From Kangiella sp. HD9-110m-PIT-SAG07 (GTDB lineage: Bacteria > Pseudomonadota > Gammaproteobacteria > Enterobacterales > Kangiellaceae): a stretch of 61,979 nt of DNA. A model generated the notes under the pieces. The model had not been told where the DNA came from and did not search any database. It saw only the letters and a program-made list of their open reading frames with translations. The stretch is taken from positions 1 to 61,979 of the forward strand of contig QQTG01000001.1 of the NCBI GenBank assembly GCA_003370465.1. The letters run 5' to 3'. The stretch's first letter is position 1; each line of letters starts with the position of its first letter. Position numbers and translations under genes: made by a program. Of this stretch, positions 26,021 through 34,470 are shown in pieces.

Positions 26021-26875
26021 ATGACTGCTCAAATCCTTGATGGCAAAGCCATCTCAGCCAAAGTTAAAGACGAATTAGCCCTAAAAGTAAAGGCTCGCCT
26101 AGACAAAGGCCTTCGTGCGCCGGGTCTGGCGGTGATCCTTGTTGGGGTGGATCCCGCGTCACAAATCTATGTTAACAAAAAGGTCGAAGCATGTGAAAAG
26201 GTTGGCTTCATTTCTCGCAAAATTGTGATGGAAGATGATACCAGCCAAGACGCATTGCTTGAGCAAATTGACTTGCTGAATGCTGACCCAGCAATTGATG
26301 GTATTTTGGTTCAATTACCACTACCAGAACACTTGGATTCTAACGTCATTCTGGAGCGGATCGAAGCAGATAAAGATGTCGATGGTTTCCACCCTTATAA
26401 TATGGGTCGTTTGGCGCAAAAAATGCCTACCATGCGCCCTTGCACGCCGTATGGTGTGATGGTGATGCTGAAAGAAACCGGTATCGACCTCATCGGTAAA
26501 GACGCTGTCGTTGTTGGTGTATCCAATATTGTCGGTCGCCCAATGGGCTTAGAGCTACTGATGGAACGCTGCACAGTCACCTTTACTCATAGTAAAACCA
26601 AAGACTTAGCGAAGAAAGTCTCTGAAGCAGATATCGTCGTCGTAGGCGTTGGCATCCCAAACATGGTCAAAGGCGACTGGATTAAGCCGGGCGCAATCGT
26701 AATCGATGTGGGCATTAATCGCCTAGAAACTGGCAAATTAGCTGGCGATGTCGAATATGAGGTCGCGAAAGAGCGTGCCTCATGGATTACTCCCGTCCCA
26801 GGCGGTGTAGGACCTATGACGGTTGCTATGCTAATGAGCAACACTTTATTTGCTTGCGAGCACTTACACGATTAA
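26021..26875 (+). CDS. folD: FolD, methylene-THF dehydrogenase/cyclohydrolase
   Basis: This bifunctional cytoplasmic enzyme converts 5,10-methylene- to 10-formyl-tetrahydrofolate, using NADP+ in the dehydrogenase step. It has 284 residues from the ATG at 26021 ([12 protein letters not shown]); an in-frame TTG upstream is not needed. Visible are the active-site region [19 protein letters not shown], the NADP-binding segment [13 protein letters not shown] and the C-terminal [12 protein letters not shown]. It is monocistronic and divergent from the tRNA cluster, as in other gammaproteobacteria. Confidence 0.97.
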   Translation: MTAQILDGKAISAKVKDELALKVKARLDKGLRAPGLAVILVGVDPASQIYVNKKVEACEKVGFISRKIVMEDDTSQDALLEQIDLLNADPAIDGILVQLPLPEHLDSNVILERIEADKDVDGFHPYNMGRLAQKMPTMRPCTPYGVMVMLKETGIDLIGKDAVVVGVSNIVGRPMGLELLMERCTVTFTHSKTKDLAKKVSEADIVVVGVGIPNMVKGDWIKPGAIVIDVGINRLETGKLAGDVEYEVAKERASWITPVPGGVGPMTVAMLMSNTLFACEHLHD

Positions 26876-26905
26876 GCCCACCATTCCCGAAAAGGCTTTC
26901 TCTCC

Positions 26906-26937
26906 TTTGATGGGTTACGCGTAACCGCTAGCCCATC
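26906..26937. repeat. Nested palindrome after folD
   Basis: A perfect 14-base palindrome GGTTACGCGTAACC (26913-26926) sits within GATGGG...CCCATC arms. No T run follows, so it is a weak terminator candidate. Confidence 0.4.
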
Positions 26938-27070
26938 TCAAACTCCCTTCAGTGACCCGCAATGCCGCCTAAAATAACGTGAACTGCATCACCATTTCCC
27001 GCCAAAAAACTATTTGAGTTCAAGTACTTGCGATAATCTTAAACGACTTATTCAAATAAAGGACTCACAT

Positions 27071-27481
27071 ATGGATATTCTTATTCCTATCTTAGCCATT
27101 ATTGGTGGTTTACTGGCGGCTTCAAGCCTTATCGCGCAGAAATCTCAAGATGCTGGGCAGGCTTTAAAAAAGCTTGCTCCTTACCAAGGTATCATTGGTG
27201 TCATCTTATTAGTGTTAGGTTTGTATTACTTCCTGTTCCATAGTTTGGCGCACTTGGGCGCGATGATGAAGTATTCGGCGGGCTTATTTAGCCTCATCAT
27301 GCAGATCCTCATGATCTTAGTCGGCTTTATTCTTTCTTACGGTTTGCTTTCGGAGAAACTATTGTCGAAGAATGAAACAGCTCAAGAAAAAGGCGCTCAG
27401 GTAGCTAAGAAGTTAACATCGATCCAAATTCCTTTAGGTATTGCTTTAGCGATATGTGCCTTATTAGCACTAATTCTTTAA
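27071..27481 (+). CDS. Small inner-membrane protein of unknown function
   Basis: The ATG at 27071 follows AAAGGACTCACAT, a good ribosome site, giving 136 residues. About four hydrophobic helices are seen (near residues 2-19, 38-56, 67-92 and 118-135), joined by short Lys-rich loops. I do not recognise the family. It stands alone between folD and the convergent lipid cassette. A perfect 10-bp palindrome CAAGTACTTG lies upstream at 27021-27030. Confidence 0.7.
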   Translation: MDILIPILAIIGGLLAASSLIAQKSQDAGQALKKLAPYQGIIGVILLVLGLYYFLFHSLAHLGAMMKYSAGLFSLIMQILMILVGFILSYGLLSEKLLSKNETAQEKGAQVAKKLTSIQIPLGIALAICALLALIL

Positions 27482-27492
27482 GCTTTAGCTTT

Positions 27493-27526
27493 GAGGTGTG
27501 TTTCCACTAACACACCTCGCCCCGTC
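27493..27526. terminator. Terminator-like hairpin after the small membrane gene
   Basis: GAGGTGTGTT pairs perfectly with AACACACCTC (ten pairs, six-base loop). A CCCCGTCTTTTT stretch follows on the plus strand. It lies between convergent genes. Confidence 0.7.
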
Positions 27527-27567
27527 TTTTTCAAGCCTCGCTCTATTGCCTCTTATCTTATTAACCT

Positions 27568-28122
27568 CTATGAGGGGAAGTGCAAAAAATAAAAGATATA
27601 GATACTACTCCATGACCCAAACCAAATAATCATCACTCCTTTTTTCGTTAGCGCTGTGTGCGAAATTAACAACACGCTAACTCCTCTGGCTATGTAAGCA
27701 ATCAGCAAAAACCTAAATAGCCTCGCCACTATTGAAGCTATAACAAAGAGAATAATACCTATGTCAGCATTTGATGCTTGTGCGGCATAAGTCTTGTAGG
27801 GTAATCCTTGGAACGGACCTAAGATAACAGAAGCAACACCAAGCTGGTTTAATTGATCTGCCACCTTATTCATAAGCTCTGTATTAATGGCCGGCACTGA
27901 TTCAACGGTTTGCCAAGCGGCCTCAGGCAAAATACGTCCCCAATAGTACATAACGAGGCCACCAGCAATAGCCCCAACCAATGCCCACAATACAAGAAGT
28001 AACAGCTTTGCTTTTTTATCTAACGCAAAATAACTGAGTAAAACATCCGGCAAAATAAAGAAGAGTGTTGCCTCAGCGAAGCCCCAACCGGTAGATAAGT
28101 ATTTTTTGGTTGAAGTATGCAT
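27568..28122 (-). CDS. VTT/DedA-like membrane protein of the lipid cassette
   Basis: This is the last gene of the phospholipid cassette. From the ATG at 28122 it has 184 residues; a GTG 12 bases upstream, inside the plsC-like gene, is possible. It is strongly hydrophobic with about five helices, starts with GWGFAEATLFFILPDVLLS and contains GPFQGLPYKTYAA, which resembles the re-entrant loop of VTT/DedA proteins. Those proteins are linked to lipid translocation across membranes. The start is two bases after the plsC-like stop. Family assignment is tentative, but membership of the operon is firm. Confidence 0.7.
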   Translation of the reverse strand: MHTSTKKYLSTGWGFAEATLFFILPDVLLSYFALDKKAKLLLLVLWALVGAIAGGLVMYYWGRILPEAAWQTVESVPAINTELMNKVADQLNQLGVASVILGPFQGLPYKTYAAQASNADIGIILFVIASIVARLFRFLLIAYIARGVSVLLISHTALTKKGVMIIWFGSWSSIYIFYFLHFPS

Positions 28123-28124
28123 GG

Positions 28125-28775
28125 CTAGTCCCACTTTGGCAGCTTGATCGAATCCTGCAATTCTGCAAACCTAACTTTCACATTGTCATAAAAATTTTCA
28201 CCATTCGCTTCATAAGTCATCGGCTCTGAAAACACCACATCGCAAAAGAAAGGAACAAACAGTGCATCGCCTTTAGGTAAGGCTTTGCCTAAGCCATGCA
28301 TATATATTGGATATAACGGAACGGTTGGGCAGCGTTCAGCCAGTTTAACTACGCCATATTTTAAGTCGGTCATTTTTTCAGGCTCACCGCGCGAACCTTC
28401 CGGAAAGAAGATCAATATCTTGCCCATCCCTAGCGCCGCGGCACATTGGCCTACAGGATCAGCGGTTTTATCTTTTCCTTGACGCTCGATAGGCAAGATG
28501 CCGATGATGTTCAGTGCAAACCACGCCATAAATTTATTCTTCAAAAAGTAATCTGCTGCGGCTACTGGTTGCACTTTATGCAATATCTTAAGTGGTAGTA
28601 GCGAGATCAAAACCATCGTGTCTAAATGGCTGTTATGGTTCGCGATTAAAATCGCGGGCCCACCTTTCGGCAAGATGGGCTGGTTCTGATAACGTAAGCC
28701 AATGACTATTTTGACGATAGGTTTAATAATCACCGCAAAAAATAACCAGCGTAATGCTAAATTAATGTACTTCAT
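28125..28775 (-). CDS. PlsC-like lysophospholipid/1-acylglycerol-phosphate acyltransferase
   Basis: This membrane enzyme probably adds a second acyl chain to a lysophosphatidic-acid-like acceptor. It has 216 residues, an N-terminal membrane segment, the catalytic H(x4)D motif as His47-Asp52 (NHNSHLD) and the substrate motif FPEGSRG at about 135. It is shorter and less basic than the main PlsC and sits in a cassette with CdsA-like and CDP-alcohol transferase genes. It may act on a specialised lipid, although a general PlsC role cannot be excluded from this window. Confidence 0.88.
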   Translation of the reverse strand: MKYINLALRWLFFAVIIKPIVKIVIGLRYQNQPILPKGGPAILIANHNSHLDTMVLISLLPLKILHKVQPVAAADYFLKNKFMAWFALNIIGILPIERQGKDKTADPVGQCAAALGMGKILIFFPEGSRGEPEKMTDLKYGVVKLAERCPTVPLYPIYMHGLGKALPKGDALFVPFFCDVVFSEPMTYEANGENFYDNVKVRFAELQDSIKLPKWD

Positions 28776-28787
28776 ACTCGCTCCCTC

Positions 28788-29747
28788 CTAGAAGTAGAAA
28801 TAACGCATCACGTGGAAAAATAGTGGTGCGGTAAACGTCAGGCTATCTAACCGGTCAAGTATGCCACCATGGCCAGGAATTAATTGCCCCGAATCTTTAA
28901 TACCGATATCGCGTTTAATCGCAGACAAAGAAACGTCGCCAATAAAACCTGCAATACCAATACCCAAGCCGACTAACAGCCCCTGCCACCAGATCATCGG
29001 TGTTAATAAACCTGCTAAAATCATGGCCAAAACACCAGTGGTAATGACACCACCAATCAAACCTTCACGAGTTTTGTTTGGGCTAATGGTCGGCGCAATC
29101 GGCGTTGTACCCAAAATCTTGCCCCAGACATATTGCGCGACATCATTCAGCTGAGTCAGCATCACCAAATAAAGCAGTAACGCTGCGCCATCTCCCGACA
29201 TAGTCAAAGACTGATACTCACCTTCGCTCGGTAGCATGACTAAGTACGCCAAGTGGCTTAGCGTAAACACCGTTAGCATCAAACCCCAATGAATATTACC
29301 CACAGCACGCAAATAGTTCTTTGTTTCGCCCGCTAAGACCATTCGGAATGGAATAAATAAGAAAGCATAGACTGGAATAAAAATAATGAACATGCCGTAC
29401 CAACCCGTTGCAATCCAGTAATACTGTATTGGAATCGTTAGGTAGGCCCAAAACAGCACTTTACGATCGACTAAACGCGTTGGCGTCATTGAGAAGTATT
29501 CCTTCAGCGCAATAAAGCTTAACATCGCAAACAACAAAACAGTCACTAACGGCCCCATGATCAGTGCTAACCCAAAAATACCAATCATGATCCACCAAGA
29601 ACTAATACGCTGTTTTAACTCGGTATAATCTTTCTGTTTATTGGTCAGCGATAATACCCAACCAATAACTGTCGCTAAGGACAGTCCCGCCAATAAAAAC
29701 ATAAAGACCTGAGTCACGGTTCGCATACTTTCAAAATCAAATAACAT
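28788..29747 (-). CDS. CdsA-like phosphatidate cytidylyltransferase
   Basis: This inner-membrane enzyme makes CDP-diacylglycerol from phosphatidic acid and CTP. It has 319 residues with about eight transmembrane helices and the family signature at the C-terminus: SAIKRDIGIKDSG, then PGHGGILDRLDS, which includes the metal-binding Asp residues. It is longer than many CdsA proteins and resembles YnbB of Escherichia coli in plan and neighbours. The start is 33 bases after the CDP-alcohol transferase stop. A second, housekeeping cdsA is expected elsewhere in the genome. Confidence 0.9.
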   Translation of the reverse strand: MLFDFESMRTVTQVFMFLLAGLSLATVIGWVLSLTNKQKDYTELKQRISSWWIMIGIFGLALIMGPLVTVLLFAMLSFIALKEYFSMTPTRLVDRKVLFWAYLTIPIQYYWIATGWYGMFIIFIPVYAFLFIPFRMVLAGETKNYLRAVGNIHWGLMLTVFTLSHLAYLVMLPSEGEYQSLTMSGDGAALLLYLVMLTQLNDVAQYVWGKILGTTPIAPTISPNKTREGLIGGVITTGVLAMILAGLLTPMIWWQGLLVGLGIGIAGFIGDVSLSAIKRDIGIKDSGQLIPGHGGILDRLDSLTFTAPLFFHVMRYFYF

Positions 29748-29780
29748 GGTTTTCTCCTTAAAATTCTTTTTATTCAGTTC

Positions 29781-30371
29781 TTAAAGCGCTGCTTTAACAC
29801 GATTAATCATGGTCACAAGGGATAAGACAATTAACCCAACAAGCACGTAATCCAAATAACTGCTCACAACCGGCCACAAAGGCAACGCAATTCCCAATAA
29901 ACCTAAAACGAGCGCCCGATCACTTTTCCCCATAGGACCTTGATACTGGCGATCTTTGCCTACCATTGGCGCGATTACACCGACAAACTCAACGATCATA
30001 GCCATAAAAATAAAGCCACCGATTAGCCATGGCGAGATGTTTGGCACGATAAATAAAGGCAACAGCAAGGCAACATCTGACACCACATCGCCCAGTTCAT
30101 TTAGATAAGCCCCTAGTTTTGATTTCTGGTTATGCTCACGAGCCAACATGCCGTCGATAGCGTTCAAAGCCATACGCACCAACAACACGACAGGAAGAAG
30201 GTAAAACCAGACGAGGCTTTGCTGCCACACAATGACCGCGCCTGTAGCAATACTTAGTAGCATCGCGAAGACCGTCACTTGATTCGCACTGATGCCAGCT
30301 TTCGCTAGGCGGTTAGTTAGCGGGCGTAAAAGCTGCTGGAATTTAGGTTTGAGTTGATAGACTGAAATCAT
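29781..30371 (-). CDS. CDP-alcohol phosphatidyltransferase, YnbA-like
   Basis: This inner-membrane enzyme joins a CDP-linked lipid to an alcohol head group; the alcohol is unknown. The ATG at 30371 follows AAAGGATTCAAC, giving 196 residues; an upstream ATG (30410) has no comparable site. The family motif D73-G74-x2-A77-R78-x8-G87-x3-N91-x3-D95 is clear, but position 91, usually the third Asp, is Asn. About five transmembrane helices are seen. It is the first gene of the four-gene lipid cassette, and its order with the CdsA-like gene recalls ynbA-ynbB. Confidence 0.88.
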   Translation of the reverse strand: MISVYQLKPKFQQLLRPLTNRLAKAGISANQVTVFAMLLSIATGAVIVWQQSLVWFYLLPVVLLVRMALNAIDGMLAREHNQKSKLGAYLNELGDVVSDVALLLPLFIVPNISPWLIGGFIFMAMIVEFVGVIAPMVGKDRQYQGPMGKSDRALVLGLLGIALPLWPVVSSYLDYVLVGLIVLSLVTMINRVKAAL

Positions 30372-30451
30372 GTTGAATCCTTTAGCTCTTGCTTGAGCTT
30401 GTTTGGACATCTTGTTAAGCTTCGATAGTGCTAACTTCCCATAAAGACGAT

Positions 30452-30468
30452 CAAAAGGCGACCTTTTG
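30452..30468. promoter_or_regulatory. Candidate operator between the lipid cassette and its XRE regulator
   Basis: CAAAAGG, three bases, CCTTTTG: a perfect seven-base-arm palindrome, 65 bases before the regulator ATG and 81 bases before the transferase start. Its position in a divergent promoter region suggests a regulator site. Confidence 0.5.
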
Positions 30469-30532
30469 TGATATAGTCTCGATAAAATACGCCAAAGGTA
30501 TCGTTTAACTATACTTTTCGTGAACTCAAATT

Positions 30533-31276
30533 ATGAGCCAACAAACAACACAGCTAATTGAAACACTGAAACAACTTCTTCGCAGCCAAAGCGTGACTTA
30601 TAAAGATTTAGCCAAACACTTATCCATGAGTGAAGCTAACGTTAAGCGCATGTTTTCACAAAACAAACTTTCTTTGGAACGTTTAGAGGCAATCTGCAAC
30701 CTACTTCACATGGATATTTTGCACCTTGCGCAAAGTGCACAAAATCAGCAGCATAAAATTTCTGAACTGACTCTGGCTCAAGAAAAGGAGCTCATCACAG
30801 ATTACAAGTTGCTACTGGTTGCTCAACTGTGCTTATCCGATTGGACCTTTGAAGAAATGCTATCCAAGTATGACCTGACCGAACATCAGCTGATTCAATA
30901 CCTTGCGCGATTGGATAGGATTCACTTTATAGAACTGTTACCCAACAACCGCATACGAAAACGTGTGAGTCCCCACTTCAAGTGGCAAAGCGATGGGCCA
31001 GTGCGAAAGTTTTTCGCCGAACACATCCAAACTGAGTTTTTTAACTCACGCTTTGATCAGCCTACTGAAAAAATCCTATTTATCTCAGGCATGCTCAGCG
31101 ATGACGCCAATAAAAAAATACAGGGCTTAATAGAAGAGCTCGGCACTGCTTACCGACAACAATTAAGAACTGATAAAAACGTCAGGTTGGAGGACAAAAA
31201 AGGAACCAGCTTAGTGGTGGGATTAAGGAACTGGGAGTTATCGGTGTTTAATGATTTGAGAAGGAAGTCAGCCTGA
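30533..31276 (+). CDS. XRE-family transcriptional regulator
   Basis: This is a 247-residue DNA-binding protein. A Cro/CI-type helix-turn-helix occupies about residues 21-60 (TYKDLAKHLSMSEANVKRMF). The C-terminal 180 residues contain a second possible winged-helix segment (LSKYDLTEHQLIQYLARLDRI) and no recognised ligand domain. It is divergent from the lipid cassette with only 161 bases between starts, so it is the natural candidate to control that cassette. Similar stand-alone regulators are common in marine gammaproteobacteria, but none was identified by name. Confidence 0.85.
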   Translation: MSQQTTQLIETLKQLLRSQSVTYKDLAKHLSMSEANVKRMFSQNKLSLERLEAICNLLHMDILHLAQSAQNQQHKISELTLAQEKELITDYKLLLVAQLCLSDWTFEEMLSKYDLTEHQLIQYLARLDRIHFIELLPNNRIRKRVSPHFKWQSDGPVRKFFAEHIQTEFFNSRFDQPTEKILFISGMLSDDANKKIQGLIEELGTAYRQQLRTDKNVRLEDKKGTSLVVGLRNWELSVFNDLRRKSA

Positions 31277-31305
31277 TATCTTTATCACATAGATTTAACG
31301 CAATA

Positions 31306-31623
31306 TCAGATGTTTGGAGAACACGAGTTACAGCGTACCATTACCTGGCCGAAATCACCTGAAATCAAATAGCCGCCATCTGCCAAGTCAACATACTCAA
31401 ACTCGCCAAGTGTTACTGAATTATCATCAGAATCCCAAAGCAAGTTTAGATGGAGGGTTAAAAACTCCACTTCAACTTTAAGCCTATTACTATTAAAGAA
31501 GCGAGCGTTTAAAGTAGAGTACTCTGAGCTTTCTGGTGCTGAAACTACAAATTTTAAATAACTTTCATCAGCCGGTAACTCTATCGCAAGAATATTTTCT
31601 CCTTCTAACTCTTTCATCCTCAT
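31306..31623 (-). CDS. Hypothetical protein of 105 residues downstream of cysS
   Basis: I place the start at the ATG at 31623 (MRMKELEGEN); a longer frame would use TTG at 31641. The protein is acidic, lacks a signal peptide and membrane helix, and contains many short beta-prone stretches and a late CNSC motif (RCNSCSPNI). It starts 34 bases after cysS on the same strand and may be co-transcribed. I do not recognise a family. Confidence 0.55.
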   Translation of the reverse strand: MRMKELEGENILAIELPADESYLKFVVSAPESSEYSTLNARFFNSNRLKVEVEFLTLHLNLLWDSDDNSVTLGEFEYVDLADGGYLISGDFGQVMVRCNSCSPNI

Positions 31624-31657
31624 ATTAACACTACCACCCAAAAAATCTCTTTACTTG

Positions 31658-33055
31658 CTACTTCCGACGCCAGCTGGTGCCACCGGCTCCATCTTCAAGT
31701 TCGATCTTGAGCGCATGAAGTTGGTCACGAATCTTATCGGCCAAAGCCCAGTTTTTGTCGGCTCTAGCCTGTAAGCGCTCTTGAATCAAAGCATCGATAT
31801 CTTCATCATACACATCGCTATCGCCAGCACTAGACTTTAAAAACTCTTCTGGTTCCTGCTGTAATAAACTCAACACTCCAGCTAACTCTTTAAGTTTTAT
31901 TGCGATAGTCGCCGCCTTGGCCATATCATCAGCTTTCAGGCGATTCACCTCTTTTGCGAGGTCAAACAATACCGGCATTGCTTCTGGTACATTGAAGTCA
32001 TCGTCCATGGCTTTTGTAAAATCAGCTTGCGCTTTTTCCATGCTTTCCAAAGACTCATCCGTAGCTTGTGACAAGTCCACGCCGCGCAATGCCGTGTATA
32101 AACGCTCTAAGCTGGCGTCTGCTGACTCTAAGTTCGCTTGGGTATAACTCAGTTGGCTGCGATAATGGCCGCTCATCAAGAAATAACGTACTGATTCAGG
32201 GCGATATTGCTTTAACACATCACGAATCGTGAAGAAATTGCCCAGTGACTTGGACATTTTTTCTTTATCGACCTGCACCATCCCCGTATGAATCCAAGTA
32301 TTAGCAAAAGTACAACCATTAGCACATTCTGACTGAGCGATTTCGTTTTCATGATGCGGGAACTGTAAGTCCGAACCACCACCGTGAATATCAAAAGTTT
32401 CGCCTAAGCATTTTTTACTCATGGCTGAACATTCGATATGCCAGCCTGGACGGCCTTGTCCCCAAGGAGAGTCCCACGAAGGTTCTCCTGGCTTAGCTGC
32501 TTTCCACAAGGCGAAGTCCATTGGATCTTTTTTCGAGTCGCGCACATCAATACGTTCGCCAGCATTAAGCTGGGTTAAGTCTTGGCGACTTAATTTGCCG
32601 TAATCATCGTAAGCTGGGACATGAAAATACACATCACCGTCATCAGTGGCGTACGCCGCACCTTTTTCAATCAAGGTCTTATTCATTTCGATGATTTCGG
32701 CCATCGTGGCAGTTGCACGAGGCTCAACATCGGGGCGCTGTAGTCCGATTGAATCGAAGTCTTGGTGCATTTCACCAATGAATTTTTCAGTCACATCATC
32801 AAAAGCTTGGCCGGTCTCATTGGCACGATTAATGATTTTGTCGTCAATATCCGTGATGTTTCGGACATAGTTGACGTCAAAACCTTTAAACTTTAAATAA
32901 CGATTAATCACGTCGAAAGCGGCATAGGTGCGCGCATGGCCAATATGACACAGATCATAAACCGTCACTCCACACACATACATAGAAACCTTGCCTTCTT
33001 CTAGTGGCTTAAAAGATTCTTTTTGACGGGTTAAGTTATTGTAAATCTGCAACAT
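31658..33055 (-). CDS. cysS: Cysteinyl-tRNA synthetase
   Basis: This class I aminoacyl-tRNA synthetase charges tRNA-Cys. From the ATG at 33055 it has 465 residues; a GTG two codons upstream is unlikely. Visible are the first zinc ligand in [10 protein letters not shown], the HIGH motif as HIGHA, further zinc ligands in WHIECSAMS and [10 protein letters not shown], and the KMSKS loop at about residue 268. It is divergent from ppiB, a common gammaproteobacterial pairing. Confidence 0.97.
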   Translation of the reverse strand: MLQIYNNLTRQKESFKPLEEGKVSMYVCGVTVYDLCHIGHARTYAAFDVINRYLKFKGFDVNYVRNITDIDDKIINRANETGQAFDDVTEKFIGEMHQDFDSIGLQRPDVEPRATATMAEIIEMNKTLIEKGAAYATDDGDVYFHVPAYDDYGKLSRQDLTQLNAGERIDVRDSKKDPMDFALWKAAKPGEPSWDSPWGQGRPGWHIECSAMSKKCLGETFDIHGGGSDLQFPHHENEIAQSECANGCTFANTWIHTGMVQVDKEKMSKSLGNFFTIRDVLKQYRPESVRYFLMSGHYRSQLSYTQANLESADASLERLYTALRGVDLSQATDESLESMEKAQADFTKAMDDDFNVPEAMPVLFDLAKEVNRLKADDMAKAATIAIKLKELAGVLSLLQQEPEEFLKSSAGDSDVYDEDIDALIQERLQARADKNWALADKIRDQLHALKIELEDGAGGTSWRRK

Positions 33056-33219
33056 GCTCACTTCTCTTCTGACTAATCAATTTAGACTATTTTTCGCTAA
33101 AATCGCATTTTAATACTAAAATAAGTATCATATGCGCCAAACAGCCTAGCATTGTAGCGTTCAAGTTACGTACAGGCTAGCTTAAACAAGGCTAAATCAC
33201 TAATTTTGAGGAAATTCTC

Positions 33220-33726
33220 ATGAGCAACCCTACGGTTACCTTCACAACCAATCATGGTGATATCACATTAGAACTGTATCAAGACAAAGCTCCTGAAACA
33301 GTTGAAAACTTCTTAAACTATGTTAAAGAAGGTCATTATGACGGAACGATTTTTCATCGCGTGATTCCTAACTTTATGATTCAAGGCGGTGGCTTTACTG
33401 CGGATATGGAGCAGAAAGAAACTAAGGAACCTATCGCCAACGAAGCAAATAATGGTTTAGCCAATGAAGTCGGCACCGTAGCCATGGCACGTACCATGGA
33501 GCCGCACTCAGCCTCTTGTCAGTTCTTTATTAACATTAATGACAATGAATTCCTTAACTTTAAAAATGAATCAATGAACGGCTGGGGTTACTGCGTATTC
33601 GGTAAAGTTAGCGACGGTATGGATGTTGTTGAAGCCATTCGTAATGTACCAACGGGTAGCTACAGCATGCACCAAGATGTTCCAACCGAAACTGTGCTCA
33701 TCGAGAAAGCTGAGATTAACGGCTAA
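33220..33726 (+). CDS. ppiB: Cyclophilin-type peptidyl-prolyl isomerase
   Basis: This is a cytoplasmic proline isomerase of 168 residues without a signal peptide. Cyclophilin motifs are present: [31 protein letters not shown] and [14 protein letters not shown]. The ATG follows TTGAGGAAATTCTC. lpxH starts two bases after the stop, so the two genes are one unit. Confidence 0.96.
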   Translation: MSNPTVTFTTNHGDITLELYQDKAPETVENFLNYVKEGHYDGTIFHRVIPNFMIQGGGFTADMEQKETKEPIANEANNGLANEVGTVAMARTMEPHSASCQFFININDNEFLNFKNESMNGWGYCVFGKVSDGMDVVEAIRNVPTGSYSMHQDVPTETVLIEKAEING

Positions 33727-33728
33727 TT

Positions 33729-34448
33729 ATGACGTTAGTAATTTCGGATCTACATCTCTGCGAAGAGCGCCCAGACCTAACGGCGCTCTTTAAGTATTTC
33801 ATGAAGGAAGTTGCACCGCAGTCTAACCAGCTATATGTTCTTGGTGACCTGTACGAAAGTTGGATTGGCGACGATGATGACTCTGCATTTGTTGAATCTA
33901 CTATCGCATTCTTCAAAGCTTATTCCGAAAGTGGGAAAGAACTCTACTTTCAGCACGGTAATCGTGATTTCTTGTTAGGCGATACATTCGCAGAGAAAAC
34001 AGGTGGCGAGTTATTACCTGAAGTGCACCCTATCCAACTTGGCGATAAACAAGCCATCATGATGCATGGTGACAGTCTATGTTGGGATGATAAAGAATAC
34101 ATGCAGTTTCGTGAAATGGTTCGCTCGCAGCAGTGGCAGCAACAGCTTTTATCACAACCGCTTGAAGTGCGACGCGGTATTGCTGCGGATTTGCGGGCCA
34201 AAAGCCGTGAAGCTCAAGAGAACAAAGCCAGCGCCATTACTGATGTCCATCCACAGGCGGTTGAAGAAGTTCTACAAGAACACAATGCTCAGGTGTTAAT
34301 TCATGGTCATACTCATCGCCCAAACTTCCACGATATCGAAGTCGACGGTAAACACTGTCAGCGAATCGTTTTAAGTGACTGGGGCGAACAAGGTCACTAC
34401 CTTACGATTGAAGATGACTCGGTTAGTGAACATTACTTTACACTCTAA
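33729..34448 (+). CDS. lpxH: UDP-2,3-diacylglucosamine diphosphatase
   Basis: This peripheral membrane metallophosphatase of lipid A synthesis hydrolyses UDP-2,3-diacylglucosamine to lipid X and UMP. It has 239 residues with all metal-binding motifs: SDLHLCEERP, LGDLYESWIGDD, GNRDFLLG, MHGDSLCWDD and IHGHTHRP. It follows ppiB in the usual order. A lipoprotein gene begins 22 bases after its stop. Confidence 0.96.
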   Translation: MTLVISDLHLCEERPDLTALFKYFMKEVAPQSNQLYVLGDLYESWIGDDDDSAFVESTIAFFKAYSESGKELYFQHGNRDFLLGDTFAEKTGGELLPEVHPIQLGDKQAIMMHGDSLCWDDKEYMQFREMVRSQQWQQQLLSQPLEVRRGIAADLRAKSREAQENKASAITDVHPQAVEEVLQEHNAQVLIHGHTHRPNFHDIEVDGKHCQRIVLSDWGEQGHYLTIEDDSVSEHYFTL

Positions 34449-34470
34449 TTTTTATACAAGGATGTTTTTA

